Positions 1-6,715 of a DNA stretch of 64,000 nt are shown here, piece by piece. Made by a program: the position numbers and the translations under genes. The notes under the pieces were generated by a model that saw only the letters and a list, made by a program, of their open reading frames with translations, did no database searches and was not told the DNA's origin. The stretch is from Neobacillus sp. YX16 (GTDB taxonomy: Bacteria > Bacillota > Bacilli > Bacillales > Cytobacillaceae). The DNA is taken from contig NZ_CP126115.1 of NCBI RefSeq assembly GCF_030123505.1, positions 882,001-946,000 on the forward strand, in the 5' to 3' direction. Each line of letters starts with the position of its first letter. Position 1 is the first letter of the stretch.

Positions 1-365
1 TTCGAGCAGTCCTTGAAGGAATCACTTTTAATCTCTATCAAATCGGGAAAGCGCTGGAAAGGCTGGCGGGCGAGCCTAAAAAAATCTACGTTAACGGTGG
101 ATTGGCAAGGTCACCGCTCTGGCTGCAAATGATGGCTGACATTTTTGAAGCGGAAATTTTTGTCTCAGAAAGTCATCACAGTGCCGCATGGGGAGCTGCA
201 TGGACCGCTTTAGTGGGCATTGGTAAAGTGGATTCTTTTGATGAAATCAAAAAGAATATTCCAATGGGCAGTGGTGTTGCACCTAATAAAGAAAACAGTA
301 AACGATATAAAGCGATATATGAAAACTATGAAAAGCTTGCTAAGGAAATGGTAAAGTTTTTCTAA
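1..365 (+). CDS. FGGY-family carbohydrate kinase, C-terminal part (partial)
   Basis: The reading frame is open from the window edge (frame 3) to a TAA at 363-365, giving about 120 residues. Visible are the FGGY C-terminal-domain features IYVNGGLARSPLW, where kinases of this family contact ATP, and the following SHHSAAWGAAWTAL helix, as in gluconokinases and xylulokinases. The family phosphorylates a sugar or sugar acid with ATP in the cytoplasm. The N-terminal half and sugar site lie outside the window, so the substrate cannot be read. A TRAP sugar-acid-type transporter 3.4 kb downstream makes gluconate or a similar acid plausible, but this is inference only. Confidence 0.8.
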   Translation, partial: RAVLEGITFNLYQIGKALERLAGEPKKIYVNGGLARSPLWLQMMADIFEAEIFVSESHHSAAWGAAWTALVGIGKVDSFDEIKKNIPMGSGVAPNKENSKRYKAIYENYEKLAKEMVKFF

Positions 366-376
366 AAGAGGTCTCT

Positions 377-628
377 GAAGGACAAATCTGGTGAAAGAAC
401 CAAGGGATTTGTCCTTCATCAAGGCAATGAAGGACAAAACTGGTGAAGGAACCAAGGGATTTGTCCTTCATCAAGGCAATGAAGGACAAAACTGGTGAAG
501 GAACCAGGGGATTTGTCCTTCATCAAGGCAATGAAGGACAAATCTGGTGAAGGAACCAAGGGATTTGTCCTTCATCAAGGCAATGAAGGACAAATCTGAT
601 GAAGGAACCAGGAGATTTGTCCTTCATA
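377..628. repeat. Five-unit 52-bp tandem array with alternating inverted 9-mers
   Basis: Units start at 377, 429, 481, 533 and 585, exactly 52 bp apart; the last is incomplete. Each unit holds GGACAAATC (or GGACAAAAC) and its inverse GATTTGTCC, separated by 17 bp, then another 17 bp to the next unit, so half-sites alternate every 26 bp. There is no ORF, and 52 is not a multiple of three. It lies between the kinase stop and larB. A second array with the same geometry is at 29371-30046. Confidence 0.9.
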
Positions 629-674
629 AAGGATATTGTATAGAATCATAATAGAAATAAAAGGGGGGAATCGA

Positions 675-1442
675 ATGCTTGAAGAGATTTTGGAACAAGT
701 TCAAAAAGGTACCCTCACGGTTGCCGAAGCAAAAGAACAATTAGCGACATTTGAAAATCTAGGTTTTGCAAAGGTAGACCATCATCGAAAGAAACGGCAG
801 GGCTTCCCGGAAGTCGTCTATGGCGAAGGGAAAACAGCAGAACAAATTATATCGATTATTCAAGCACTAAGGGCAAGGAATAATCAGGTTATGGTAACAA
901 GAATCTCGGAGGAAAAAGCAGCAATCGTTAAGCGAGCTTGTCCTGAATTTACTTATAATGAAATTGCTCAGATTCTATTTTGGAAAGAGCAAAAAACAAA
1001 CGAGAACACTCACGGATACATAGCAATTGTTGCTGCAGGAACCTCCGATTTAAGGGTCGCAGAAGAAGCAGCGGTTACCGCAGAAATACTAGGAAGCAGC
1101 GTCCATCGAATTTATGATGTCGGCGTAGCTGGGATTCATCGTTTACTTAGTCATGCTGAAGAAATTCAAAAGGCGACGGTCTCTGTAGTGGTAGCCGGGA
1201 TGGAAGGGGCACTTCCGAGTGTAGTGGGAGGACTCGTTTCCCATCCTGTAATCGCCGTACCTACGAGTGTCGGCTATGGGGCTAACTTTAACGGGTTATC
1301 GGCTTTGCTGACGATGCTGAATTCATGTGCTTCTGGAATCAGTGTTGTCAATATTGATAATGGTTTTGGCGGAGGGTATAACGCCGTATTAATACATCAA
1401 CTTGCACAAAAAGGGGAAAGAAATGAAGACACTTTACTTTGA
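675..1442 (+). CDS. larB: LarB, nickel-pincer cofactor biosynthesis carboxylase
   Basis: This 255-residue protein matches LarB, a PurE/AIR-carboxylase-like enzyme. LarB carboxylates the pyridinium ring of nicotinic acid adenine dinucleotide and hydrolyses it, the first step of the nickel-pincer nucleotide made for lactate racemase and related LarA enzymes. Recognisable parts are the N-terminal LEEILEQVQKGTLTVAEA helix, the YGEGKTAEQI motif, and the C-terminal glycine-rich core (AGTSDLRVAEEA, GMEGALPSVVGGL, VPTSVGYG). The ATG at 675 is preceded by AAGGGGGGAA, which makes it a better start than an in-frame codon at 636. It overlaps larC by 20 bp. No larE or larA is visible in the window. Confidence 0.93.
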   Translation: MLEEILEQVQKGTLTVAEAKEQLATFENLGFAKVDHHRKKRQGFPEVVYGEGKTAEQIISIIQALRARNNQVMVTRISEEKAAIVKRACPEFTYNEIAQILFWKEQKTNENTHGYIAIVAAGTSDLRVAEEAAVTAEILGSSVHRIYDVGVAGIHRLLSHAEEIQKATVSVVVAGMEGALPSVVGGLVSHPVIAVPTSVGYGANFNGLSALLTMLNSCASGISVVNIDNGFGGGYNAVLIHQLAQKGERNEDTLL

Positions 1443-2538
1443 TTGTTTTTCAGGAGTAAGCGGGGATATGGTTATTGGGGCTCTCATTGATGCAGGTGCG
1501 GACCCGGTCAAATTAGCAGAAGAATTAAAGAAGCTTAAAATAGAAAATGAATATGAATTGAAATGGAAAAAGGTCATTAAGAATGGGATTACAAGCACAA
1601 AGTTTGATGTGGTTCTAGTTAATCATGACTATGAACACACTCATACCCATGACCACACTCATGATCATGGGCCCTCTCATACCCATGATCACAATCATGC
1701 CCATGAACACACACATAGCCATGACCACGATCATACCCATGACCACACTCATGATCATGGGCCCTCTCATACCCATGATCACAATCATGCCCATGAACAC
1801 ACACATAGCCATGACCACGATCATGCCCATGAACACACACATAGCCATGACCACGATCATGCCCATGAACACACACATAGCCATGACCACGATCATGCCC
1901 ATGGACACACACATAGCCATGACCACGATCATGCCCATGGACACACACATAGCCATGACCACGATCATGATCATGAACACACACATAGCCATGACCACGA
2001 TCATGACCATGATCACCATCACCATCATGACCATCGCTCGTATAAAGATATTGTTAGACTAATTGAAGAGGCTGATTTTTCTCAACAAGTGAAAGATACG
2101 GCTTTGAAGATTTTTAAAAAAATTGGTGAAGCGGAAGGGCATATTCATGGAGTACCTTTGGAGAATGTTCATTTCCATGAAGTGGGTGCAGTAGATTCAA
2201 TTATCGATATTATTGGGGCAGCCATTTTAATCCATCAGTTAGAAATATCCGTTATTAAATCTTCACCAATTCCAGTGGGAACGGGAAAAATTCGTATCGA
2301 CCATGGAATCTATCCAGTACCTGCACCTGCAACCCTCGAGATTTTGAAAGGAATCCCGATTGAACACTCAGAGGTGAGATTTGAGCTTACTACACCAACT
2401 GGGGCAGCAATTATCGCGGTTCTGGCCGAGGAATTTTGCGCTATTCCTTCAATGAAAGTTAGCTCAATAGGTTATGGTGCCGGCACAAAAACCTTTAAAG
2501 ACCGTCCTAATGTTGTTCGAGTCATCATTGGCGAATAG
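1423..2538 (+). CDS. larC: LarC N-terminal part (LarC1) with giant His-rich insert
   Basis: LarC is the CTP-dependent nickel insertase (cyclometallase) that completes the nickel-pincer cofactor. The N-terminus (TLYFDCFSGVSGDMVIGALI) and the part after the insert (HFHEVGAVDSIIDIIG, PVPAPATLEILKG, ELTTPTGAAI, GYGAGTKTFKDRPNVVR) are typical. Residues about 67-205 are a low-complexity block in which roughly every second residue is His, alternating with Asp, Thr, Ala, Glu and Ser, far longer than the short His stretch usual in this family. It could store or buffer nickel. The ATG at 1423 has an AAGGGGAAAG site. The frame stops at TAG 2536-2538 before the C-terminal LarC domain, which continues in the +1 frame. 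Confidence 0.92.
   Translation: MKTLYFDCFSGVSGDMVIGALIDAGADPVKLAEELKKLKIENEYELKWKKVIKNGITSTKFDVVLVNHDYEHTHTHDHTHDHGPSHTHDHNHAHEHTHSHDHDHTHDHTHDHGPSHTHDHNHAHEHTHSHDHDHAHEHTHSHDHDHAHEHTHSHDHDHAHGHTHSHDHDHAHGHTHSHDHDHDHEHTHSHDHDHDHDHHHHHDHRSYKDIVRLIEEADFSQQVKDTALKIFKKIGEAEGHIHGVPLENVHFHEVGAVDSIIDIIGAAILIHQLEISVIKSSPIPVGTGKIRIDHGIYPVPAPATLEILKGIPIEHSEVRFELTTPTGAAIIAVLAEEFCAIPSMKVSSIGYGAGTKTFKDRPNVVRVIIGE
1621..2037 (+). repeat. In-frame tandem repeats encoding the LarC His-rich block
   Basis: The His-rich block is built from nested DNA repeats: a 36-bp (12-codon) unit encoding HDHAHEHTHSHD and variants, repeated in tandem between about 1760 and 2000, and a 90-bp direct duplication (copies beginning at 1645 and 1735). 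All unit lengths are multiples of three, so expansion or contraction keeps the frame. Long open frames on the other strand and frame here are artefacts of the repeat. Confidence 0.9.
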
Positions 2539-2557
2539 AAATGGGGGAGCATACCAA

Positions 2558-3028
2558 ATGAGTTCTCACCCTCCTAATTATGAACATCTTGATGATCAAA
2601 TGATTAAAATGGAAGTTAACTTAGACAATATTCCTGGAGAATGGCTTGGTTACGTAATGGACCAACTTTTCGAGGCGGGGGCAAATGACGTTTTTTATAC
2701 CCCCATCTATATGAAAAAAAACAGACCAGGAATCTTGCTTCAACTCCTCTGTTCACTAGAAAGTGTAAGTAAAATGAAGGAAATACTTTTTAAGGAAACA
2801 ACAACACTAGGTGTCCGGTATTATCCGTTAACCGTCCACCGTTTAGAAAGAGTATTCAAAAAGGTAGAAACCGAGTGGGGAACCGTAACCGTAAAAGAAG
2901 GGATCCTCAATGGCCAAGTCGTGCAGCGGGCACCGGAGTATGAGGAATGTAAGAGCCTTGCACGACTCCACGATATTCCATTAAAAAAGGTCTATGAGCG
3001 GGTTTGGAAGGAAATAGATACCTATTAG
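2558..3028 (+). CDS. larC: LarC C-terminal part (LarC2)
   Basis: This encodes the C-terminal LarC domain: MEVNLDNIPGEWLGYVMDQLFEAGANDVF, the family signature TPIYMKKNRPG, and the TLGVRYYPLTVHRLER and EYEECKSLARLH segments. It is in the +1 frame relative to LarC1, and the frames overlap around 2474-2538. An ATG at 2558 has GGGGGAG at 2543-2549, so independent, coupled initiation is possible. In Lactobacillus plantarum larC1 and larC2 are joined by programmed ribosomal frameshifting; the same or simple reinitiation could apply here. About 157 residues if started at 2558. An ordinary mutation or sequencing error is not excluded. Confidence 0.85.
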   Translation: MSSHPPNYEHLDDQMIKMEVNLDNIPGEWLGYVMDQLFEAGANDVFYTPIYMKKNRPGILLQLLCSLESVSKMKEILFKETTTLGVRYYPLTVHRLERVFKKVETEWGTVTVKEGILNGQVVQRAPEYEECKSLARLHDIPLKKVYERVWKEIDTY

Positions 3029-3192
3029 TAAATGTTGGCTGATGTCCATATCAATTTACAGCTTTTGAAGGGTCTGTTGCCAGATGATTTCGGAAATCGA
3101 TAGTGCTACTCGTCCTCGTTGGCTGCTTTGTACGTTTATTATGGCTTAAACTTTACAATTGATGAGATTTTAGCAGAATATGAATGAATTTG

Positions 3193-3218
3193 AACGACCT
3201 AAATTGGGTCGTTTTTTT
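3193..3218 (+). terminator. Rho-independent terminator after larC2
   Basis: The stem ACGACC/GGTCGT around an AAATT-containing loop is followed by a run of seven T. It lies 165 bp after the larC2 stop and immediately before the 21-bp repeat block. Confidence 0.7.
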
Positions 3219-3219
3219 G

Positions 3220-3345
3220 TTTTGGACTTTTTTTAGGGTGTTTTGGACTTTTTTTGATAAGTTATGGACTTTTATCTTAGGGTTTTGGACCATTTTAAAG
3301 TGGTTTTGGACTATTTTCAATAGGTTTTGGACTTTTAGACATTTT
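3220..3345. repeat. Six 21-bp imperfect tandem repeats (TTTTGGACT...)
   Basis: Units begin at 3220, 3241, 3262, 3283, 3304 and 3325, each starting TTTTGGAC (one TTATGGAC). The period of 21 bp is exact although the second half of each unit varies freely. Read on the minus strand, the units encode a heptad with a recurrent V-Q-N (one V-H-N) inside a 94-codon open frame (3153-3437); read on the plus strand they give F-W-T heptads. No convincing ribosome-binding site precedes either frame. Confidence 0.8.
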
Positions 3346-3612
3346 TTGGAAACCCAAACCCTAAAAATAAACAGTCCTAGCCCTCCACAAAGAGAACTGC
3401 CCAAATTTTTGCAAGGTAGCTTTAATTTTCGGGACATCCTTTTGTCAGTGTTTTTACAGAAAACTCACCACCGAATATCCCTCGTAGGACCATATTGACG
3501 GTATAGAGCCTGAATGTTAAACTGAATTTATTTAATAAGTTTATTAAACAAACAAAAAAGAACCACGTAGCACCTTATTCTTGAAAGATATCATTCATTT
3601 AAATGAAAAGGC
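3346..3612. other. Intergenic stretch with no recognisable gene
   Basis: Between the 21-bp repeats and the TRAP promoter I see AT-rich sequence with short open frames only and no family match. Just upstream of the terminator, 3104-3187 could encode 27 residues (CYSSSLAALYVYYGLNFTID and so on) resembling the start of a C39-like cysteine peptidase fold, with a stop codon directly in front. It is at best a gene remnant. Confidence 0.4.
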
Positions 3613-3670
3613 TTACCTAAAAATCATAATCCTAAAAAAATCACAAATTTATCTAAAAAAACAACATTTT
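3613..3670 (+). promoter_or_regulatory. Putative response-regulator binding module of the TRAP operon
   Basis: A 58-bp stretch aligns without gaps to 9378-9435 upstream of the GH3 gene, at roughly three quarters identity. It contains three CTAAAAA-like half-sites starting at 3617, 3632 and 3653; the last two are 21 bp apart, the spacing of AraC-type direct repeats. The YesN-like regulator encoded between the two targets (8542-9312) is the natural candidate. Binding is inferred. Confidence 0.55.
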
Positions 3671-3703
3671 AAATCATCCTCCCGATTCGTAAAATGATAA
3701 GTA

Positions 3704-3717
3704 AGTAAACGGTTTCA
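3704..3717 (+). promoter_or_regulatory. cre box (CcpA site)
   Basis: AGTAAACGGTTTCA matches the cre consensus TGWAANCGNTNWCA at 13 of 14 positions. It lies 18 bp before the dctQ start codon, a position suited to catabolite repression. Confidence 0.7.
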
Positions 3718-3735
3718 AAAAAAGGGGGGATTCAC

Positions 3736-4233
3736 TTGGATTATATTAAAAAGGTGTTTAAAGCTATCGACTTTATTTTCGAAAAATTCACTTTACTATT
3801 TTTAGTAGCGTTGATTTTTGTAGTAACAACACAAGTTATGACACGGAAATTATTTAATTTTGTATTCTTTTGGTCTGAAGAAATTACCCTGTTACTGCTT
3901 GCATGGTTCGCCTTCATGGCCATTGCGATAGGTTTTAGGGAGTATATTCATTTAGGTATTGATTCCTTTACCAATCTATTTCCTAAATCTTTTAATAAAG
4001 TCTTAGATAAAATCATTAGTGCTTCTGTTTTTGCTTTTGGTTATTACCTCGTAGTCCAGGGGTGGGAATTTACATTGTTGACGGCGGAATCGACTCTGCC
4101 AGCAACAAAACTTCCTAGTAGTATCACATATCTGGCGATGCCAATCACAGGTGCTATGATCTGCGGTTACTCGCTCCTGCAATTCTTCAATATAAACACA
4201 ACAAGACATAAGGATTTGGAGGAGGGTTTGTAA
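3736..4233 (+). CDS. dctQ: TRAP transporter small permease DctQ-like
   Basis: This 165-residue protein is the small integral membrane subunit of a tripartite ATP-independent periplasmic (TRAP) transporter. Four hydrophobic segments are visible, with the conserved FWSEEITLLLLAWFAFMAIAIGFR motif region and the LPSSITYLAMPI region near the C-terminus typical of DctQ. It starts at TTG 3736, seven to eight bases after AAAGGGGGGA. It is the first gene of dctQ-dctM-dctP, with a one-base gap to dctM. Together with DctM it forms the ion-coupled membrane complex that accepts substrate from the binding lipoprotein. Confidence 0.9.
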   Translation: MDYIKKVFKAIDFIFEKFTLLFLVALIFVVTTQVMTRKLFNFVFFWSEEITLLLLAWFAFMAIAIGFREYIHLGIDSFTNLFPKSFNKVLDKIISASVFAFGYYLVVQGWEFTLLTAESTLPATKLPSSITYLAMPITGAMICGYSLLQFFNINTTRHKDLEEGL

Positions 4234-4234
4234 A

Positions 4235-5530
4235 ATGGACACGAACACAATCGGAATTATTATTTTACTTTCAAGCTTTGTTATTCTAGTTCTGCTTCGT
4301 TTTCCGATTGCTCTTACGCTTGTGGCTTCGTCCTTGCTAACAGTAATCTATATGAAGATTCCGCTTCCGGTTATTGGCCAGCAAATGGTTCAAGGAATGA
4401 ACTCCTTTTCCCTGCTAGCCATCCCATTCTTTATCCTGACAGGACAAATTATGAGTGAAGGGGGACTGGCATTAAGAATCGTAAATTTTGCGAGTTTACT
4501 AGTGGGAAGAATACGCGGTGGACTTGCAATGGTAAATAGTGTGGCTGCCTTGTTCTTTGGCAACATCTCAGGGTCCGCAGTCGCAGACGTTTCATCAGTC
4601 GGATCTGTCATGATTCCAATGATGAAAAAGAAAGGGTATGAAGCAGATTATGCTGTTGGTGTTACCATCGCATCTGCTATCCAAGGTGTAGTTGTACCTC
4701 CGAGTCATAACTTGGTCCTTTACTCGTTAGCTGCCGGGGGCGTATCCATCGCCAGTCTATTTATGGCAGGTATTGTACCTGGATTCATTATGTTAATTTC
4801 TCTTATGATTACTGGTTATATTATTGCTAGAAAACGAGGATATCAGAAAGCGGACCCAGTACCTAGATCACAAATCGGCGGAATTCTCTTTCACGGTCTT
4901 TTATCTTTAAGTCCAGCTGTCATTATCCTGGGCGGAATCATGAGTGGCTGGTTTACGGCTACTGAGTCCGGTGCGTTGGCTTGCTTATATTCATTTATTC
5001 TAGCATTTGTCATTTATAGAGAAGCACCAATCTCAAGTATTTGGAAAATACTCACAAATACAATGAGGACGGTTTCAATGGTCTTTTTCTTAATAGCAGC
5101 ATCCGCCTCCTTTGGCTGGATCCTTGCCTATTTGCAAATCCCTGCTATGGTGACAGACCTGTTCTTAAGTGTTTCAGATAATCCAATTGTTATTTTATTG
5201 ATTATTAATATCTTATTGCTTCTTCTAGGTGCACCAATGGACATGGCTCCAATGATTTTGATTATGACACCGATTCTTCTTCCTGTTGTTACGAGTTTTG
5301 GCATGGACCCTGTCCATTTCGGGATTGTCCTTATCTTAAACGCAGGTATTGGCTTATTGACACCGCCAGTTGGAACCGTTCTATTTGTCGGAGCGGCGAT
5401 TGGAAAAGTCTCGATCCAGCAAGCAACGAAAGCCATGATGCCATTTTTCTATGCTTTACTAGTTGTTCTGTTAATTATCACCTATATTCCAGAGGTTGTA
5501 ATGTGGCTTCCAAATATGTTAGTCGAGTAG
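4235..5530 (+). CDS. dctM: TRAP transporter large permease DctM-like
   Basis: At 431 residues with about a dozen transmembrane segments, this is the transport-catalysing subunit of the TRAP complex. Family hallmarks include the AIPFFILTGQIMSEGGLALRI region, FFGNISGSAVADVSSVGSVMIP, the VVPPSHNLVLYSLAAGG loop, and GLLTPPVGTVLFVGAAIG near the end. The ATG at 4235 sits behind GGAGGGTTTG, and translation is likely coupled to dctQ. Substrates of this family are organic acids such as C4-dicarboxylates, uronates or aldonates; which applies here cannot be read directly. Confidence 0.94.
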   Translation: MDTNTIGIIILLSSFVILVLLRFPIALTLVASSLLTVIYMKIPLPVIGQQMVQGMNSFSLLAIPFFILTGQIMSEGGLALRIVNFASLLVGRIRGGLAMVNSVAALFFGNISGSAVADVSSVGSVMIPMMKKKGYEADYAVGVTIASAIQGVVVPPSHNLVLYSLAAGGVSIASLFMAGIVPGFIMLISLMITGYIIARKRGYQKADPVPRSQIGGILFHGLLSLSPAVIILGGIMSGWFTATESGALACLYSFILAFVIYREAPISSIWKILTNTMRTVSMVFFLIAASASFGWILAYLQIPAMVTDLFLSVSDNPIVILLIINILLLLLGAPMDMAPMILIMTPILLPVVTSFGMDPVHFGIVLILNAGIGLLTPPVGTVLFVGAAIGKVSIQQATKAMMPFFYALLVVLLIITYIPEVVMWLPNMLVE

Positions 5531-5578
5531 CCCGTGGAATGGTGAAGATTATATAAAAAATAAAAAGGGGTGTAGATT

Positions 5579-6607
5579 TTGATAAGCAAAAAGTTTACTG
5601 GTATTTTAGCCGCAACACTTTTAATGGGCACAATCCTTGCTGCATGCGGCGGGAAAGAAACAACTAACACTAAAAGTGAGGGGAACAAGGAAGAAGAAAA
5701 ACCATCTTATACGTTCCGCTTAGCTGACAATCAGCCGCCAGATTATCCGACTGTTCTTGGTGACAAAAAGTTTGCTGAATTAGTTGAGGAAAGATCAGAT
5801 GGCCGTATCAAAATTGAAGTCTATCCATCTGCACAATTAGGCGATGAAAAATCAGTACTTGAACAGGTTCAGCTTGGGGCCATTGAGTTTACTCGAATCA
5901 ATTCTAGTCCACTTGCTGAATTCAATAATCAGTTTACACCGCTGGGACTTCCTTATGTATTTGAGAGTGAAGATCATCTTTGGAACTTCTTAAATGGAGA
6001 CATGGGAACGAAATTACTAGATGGACTTGAGCAATCTAAGATGAAAGGTTTAGCCTACTACGATTCTGGTTCACGTAGTTTCTACTCAACAAAGCCTCTT
6101 GAAAATGTAGAGGATTTAAAAGGACAAAAGATTCGTGTTCAACAAAGTAAAATCAATATTGATTTCATGGCTGCCTTAGGAGCAAGTGCTACTCCAATGC
6201 CATATGGAGAAGTATTTAGTGCCCTTCAAACAGGAATTATTGATGGAGCAGAAAATAACCTGCCAAGTTTAGATTCATCTAACCATTATCAAGAAGCTAA
6301 AAACTTGATACTTGACCATCACCAACGTATACCTGAAGTTCTTTTAATTAGTAAAGTAGCATGGGATAAGCTTTCAGAAGAAGACCAAAAGATTGTTAAA
6401 CAAGCAGCTCTTGATTCTGTTGAAACACAAAGAGCAGAGTGGGATAAATATGAAGAACGTTCTGAAAAGAAATTAAAAGATGCAGGTGTAACATTCAACG
6501 AAATCAAAGATCTTAAACCTTGGACAAATGCTGTAAAGCCTATGGTTGATGAGTATACAAAAGAGTATAAAGAAGTAATGGATGCGATTGAAGAAGCACG
6601 TCCATAA
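5579..6607 (+). CDS. dctP: TRAP transporter substrate-binding lipoprotein DctP-like
   Basis: This 342-residue binding protein has an N-terminal lipoprotein signal ending LAACGGK, so Cys is the predicted lipid-anchored residue. The DctP fold is clear: DGRIKIEVYPSAQLGDEKSV, GLPYVFESEDHLW, LKGQKIRVQQS and GALQTG-type FSALQTGIIDGAENN. Arg186 in KIRVQQ corresponds to the Arg that salt-bridges the substrate carboxylate in SiaP-type proteins, which supports an acidic substrate. It starts at TTG 5579 behind AAAAGGGGTG and is the last gene of the operon; the gap to dctM is 48 bp. The kinase at the window edge and the GH3 gene sharing its promoter module suggest a sugar acid, but that is inference. Confidence 0.93.
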   Translation: MISKKFTGILAATLLMGTILAACGGKETTNTKSEGNKEEEKPSYTFRLADNQPPDYPTVLGDKKFAELVEERSDGRIKIEVYPSAQLGDEKSVLEQVQLGAIEFTRINSSPLAEFNNQFTPLGLPYVFESEDHLWNFLNGDMGTKLLDGLEQSKMKGLAYYDSGSRSFYSTKPLENVEDLKGQKIRVQQSKINIDFMAALGASATPMPYGEVFSALQTGIIDGAENNLPSLDSSNHYQEAKNLILDHHQRIPEVLLISKVAWDKLSEEDQKIVKQAALDSVETQRAEWDKYEERSEKKLKDAGVTFNEIKDLKPWTNAVKPMVDEYTKEYKEVMDAIEEARP

Positions 6608-6624
6608 TCTGTAATAAGAAAAAA

Positions 6625-6667
6625 CACCTAGCTGGTAGGTTTATCCATTTTCCAGCTGGGTCTTTTC
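6625..6667 (+). terminator. Probable terminator after dctP
   Basis: An AGCTGG/CCAGCT-based stem with flanking CACC/GGGT pairing and a long loop is followed by TCTTTTCTGTTTT. It separates the TRAP operon from the two-component genes; the T-run is imperfect. Confidence 0.5.
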
Positions 6668-6715
6668 TGTTTTGATAATAGGTAAGAGTCAGAAAACTTA
6701 TGAGGAGGTGGAAGA

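Noticed and set aside
377..628. Possible CRISPR array
   Set aside because: The regular period is 52 bp, but the segments between conserved 9-mers are themselves repeated and not unique spacers; there are no cas genes.
1615..2062. Long Met/Val/Ile-rich and Cys/Gly-rich frames overlapping larC
   Set aside because: They are shifted or antisense readings of the His-codon repeat inside larC, without ribosome-binding sites.
3104..3187. 27-codon stretch resembling a C39-like peptidase start
   Set aside because: It has a stop codon directly upstream and no start; too short to call a gene or family with confidence.
3153..3437. 94-residue minus-strand frame with V-Q-N heptads
   Set aside because: No convincing Shine-Dalgarno and it runs through a terminator and tandem repeat; kept only as a repeat and a finding.
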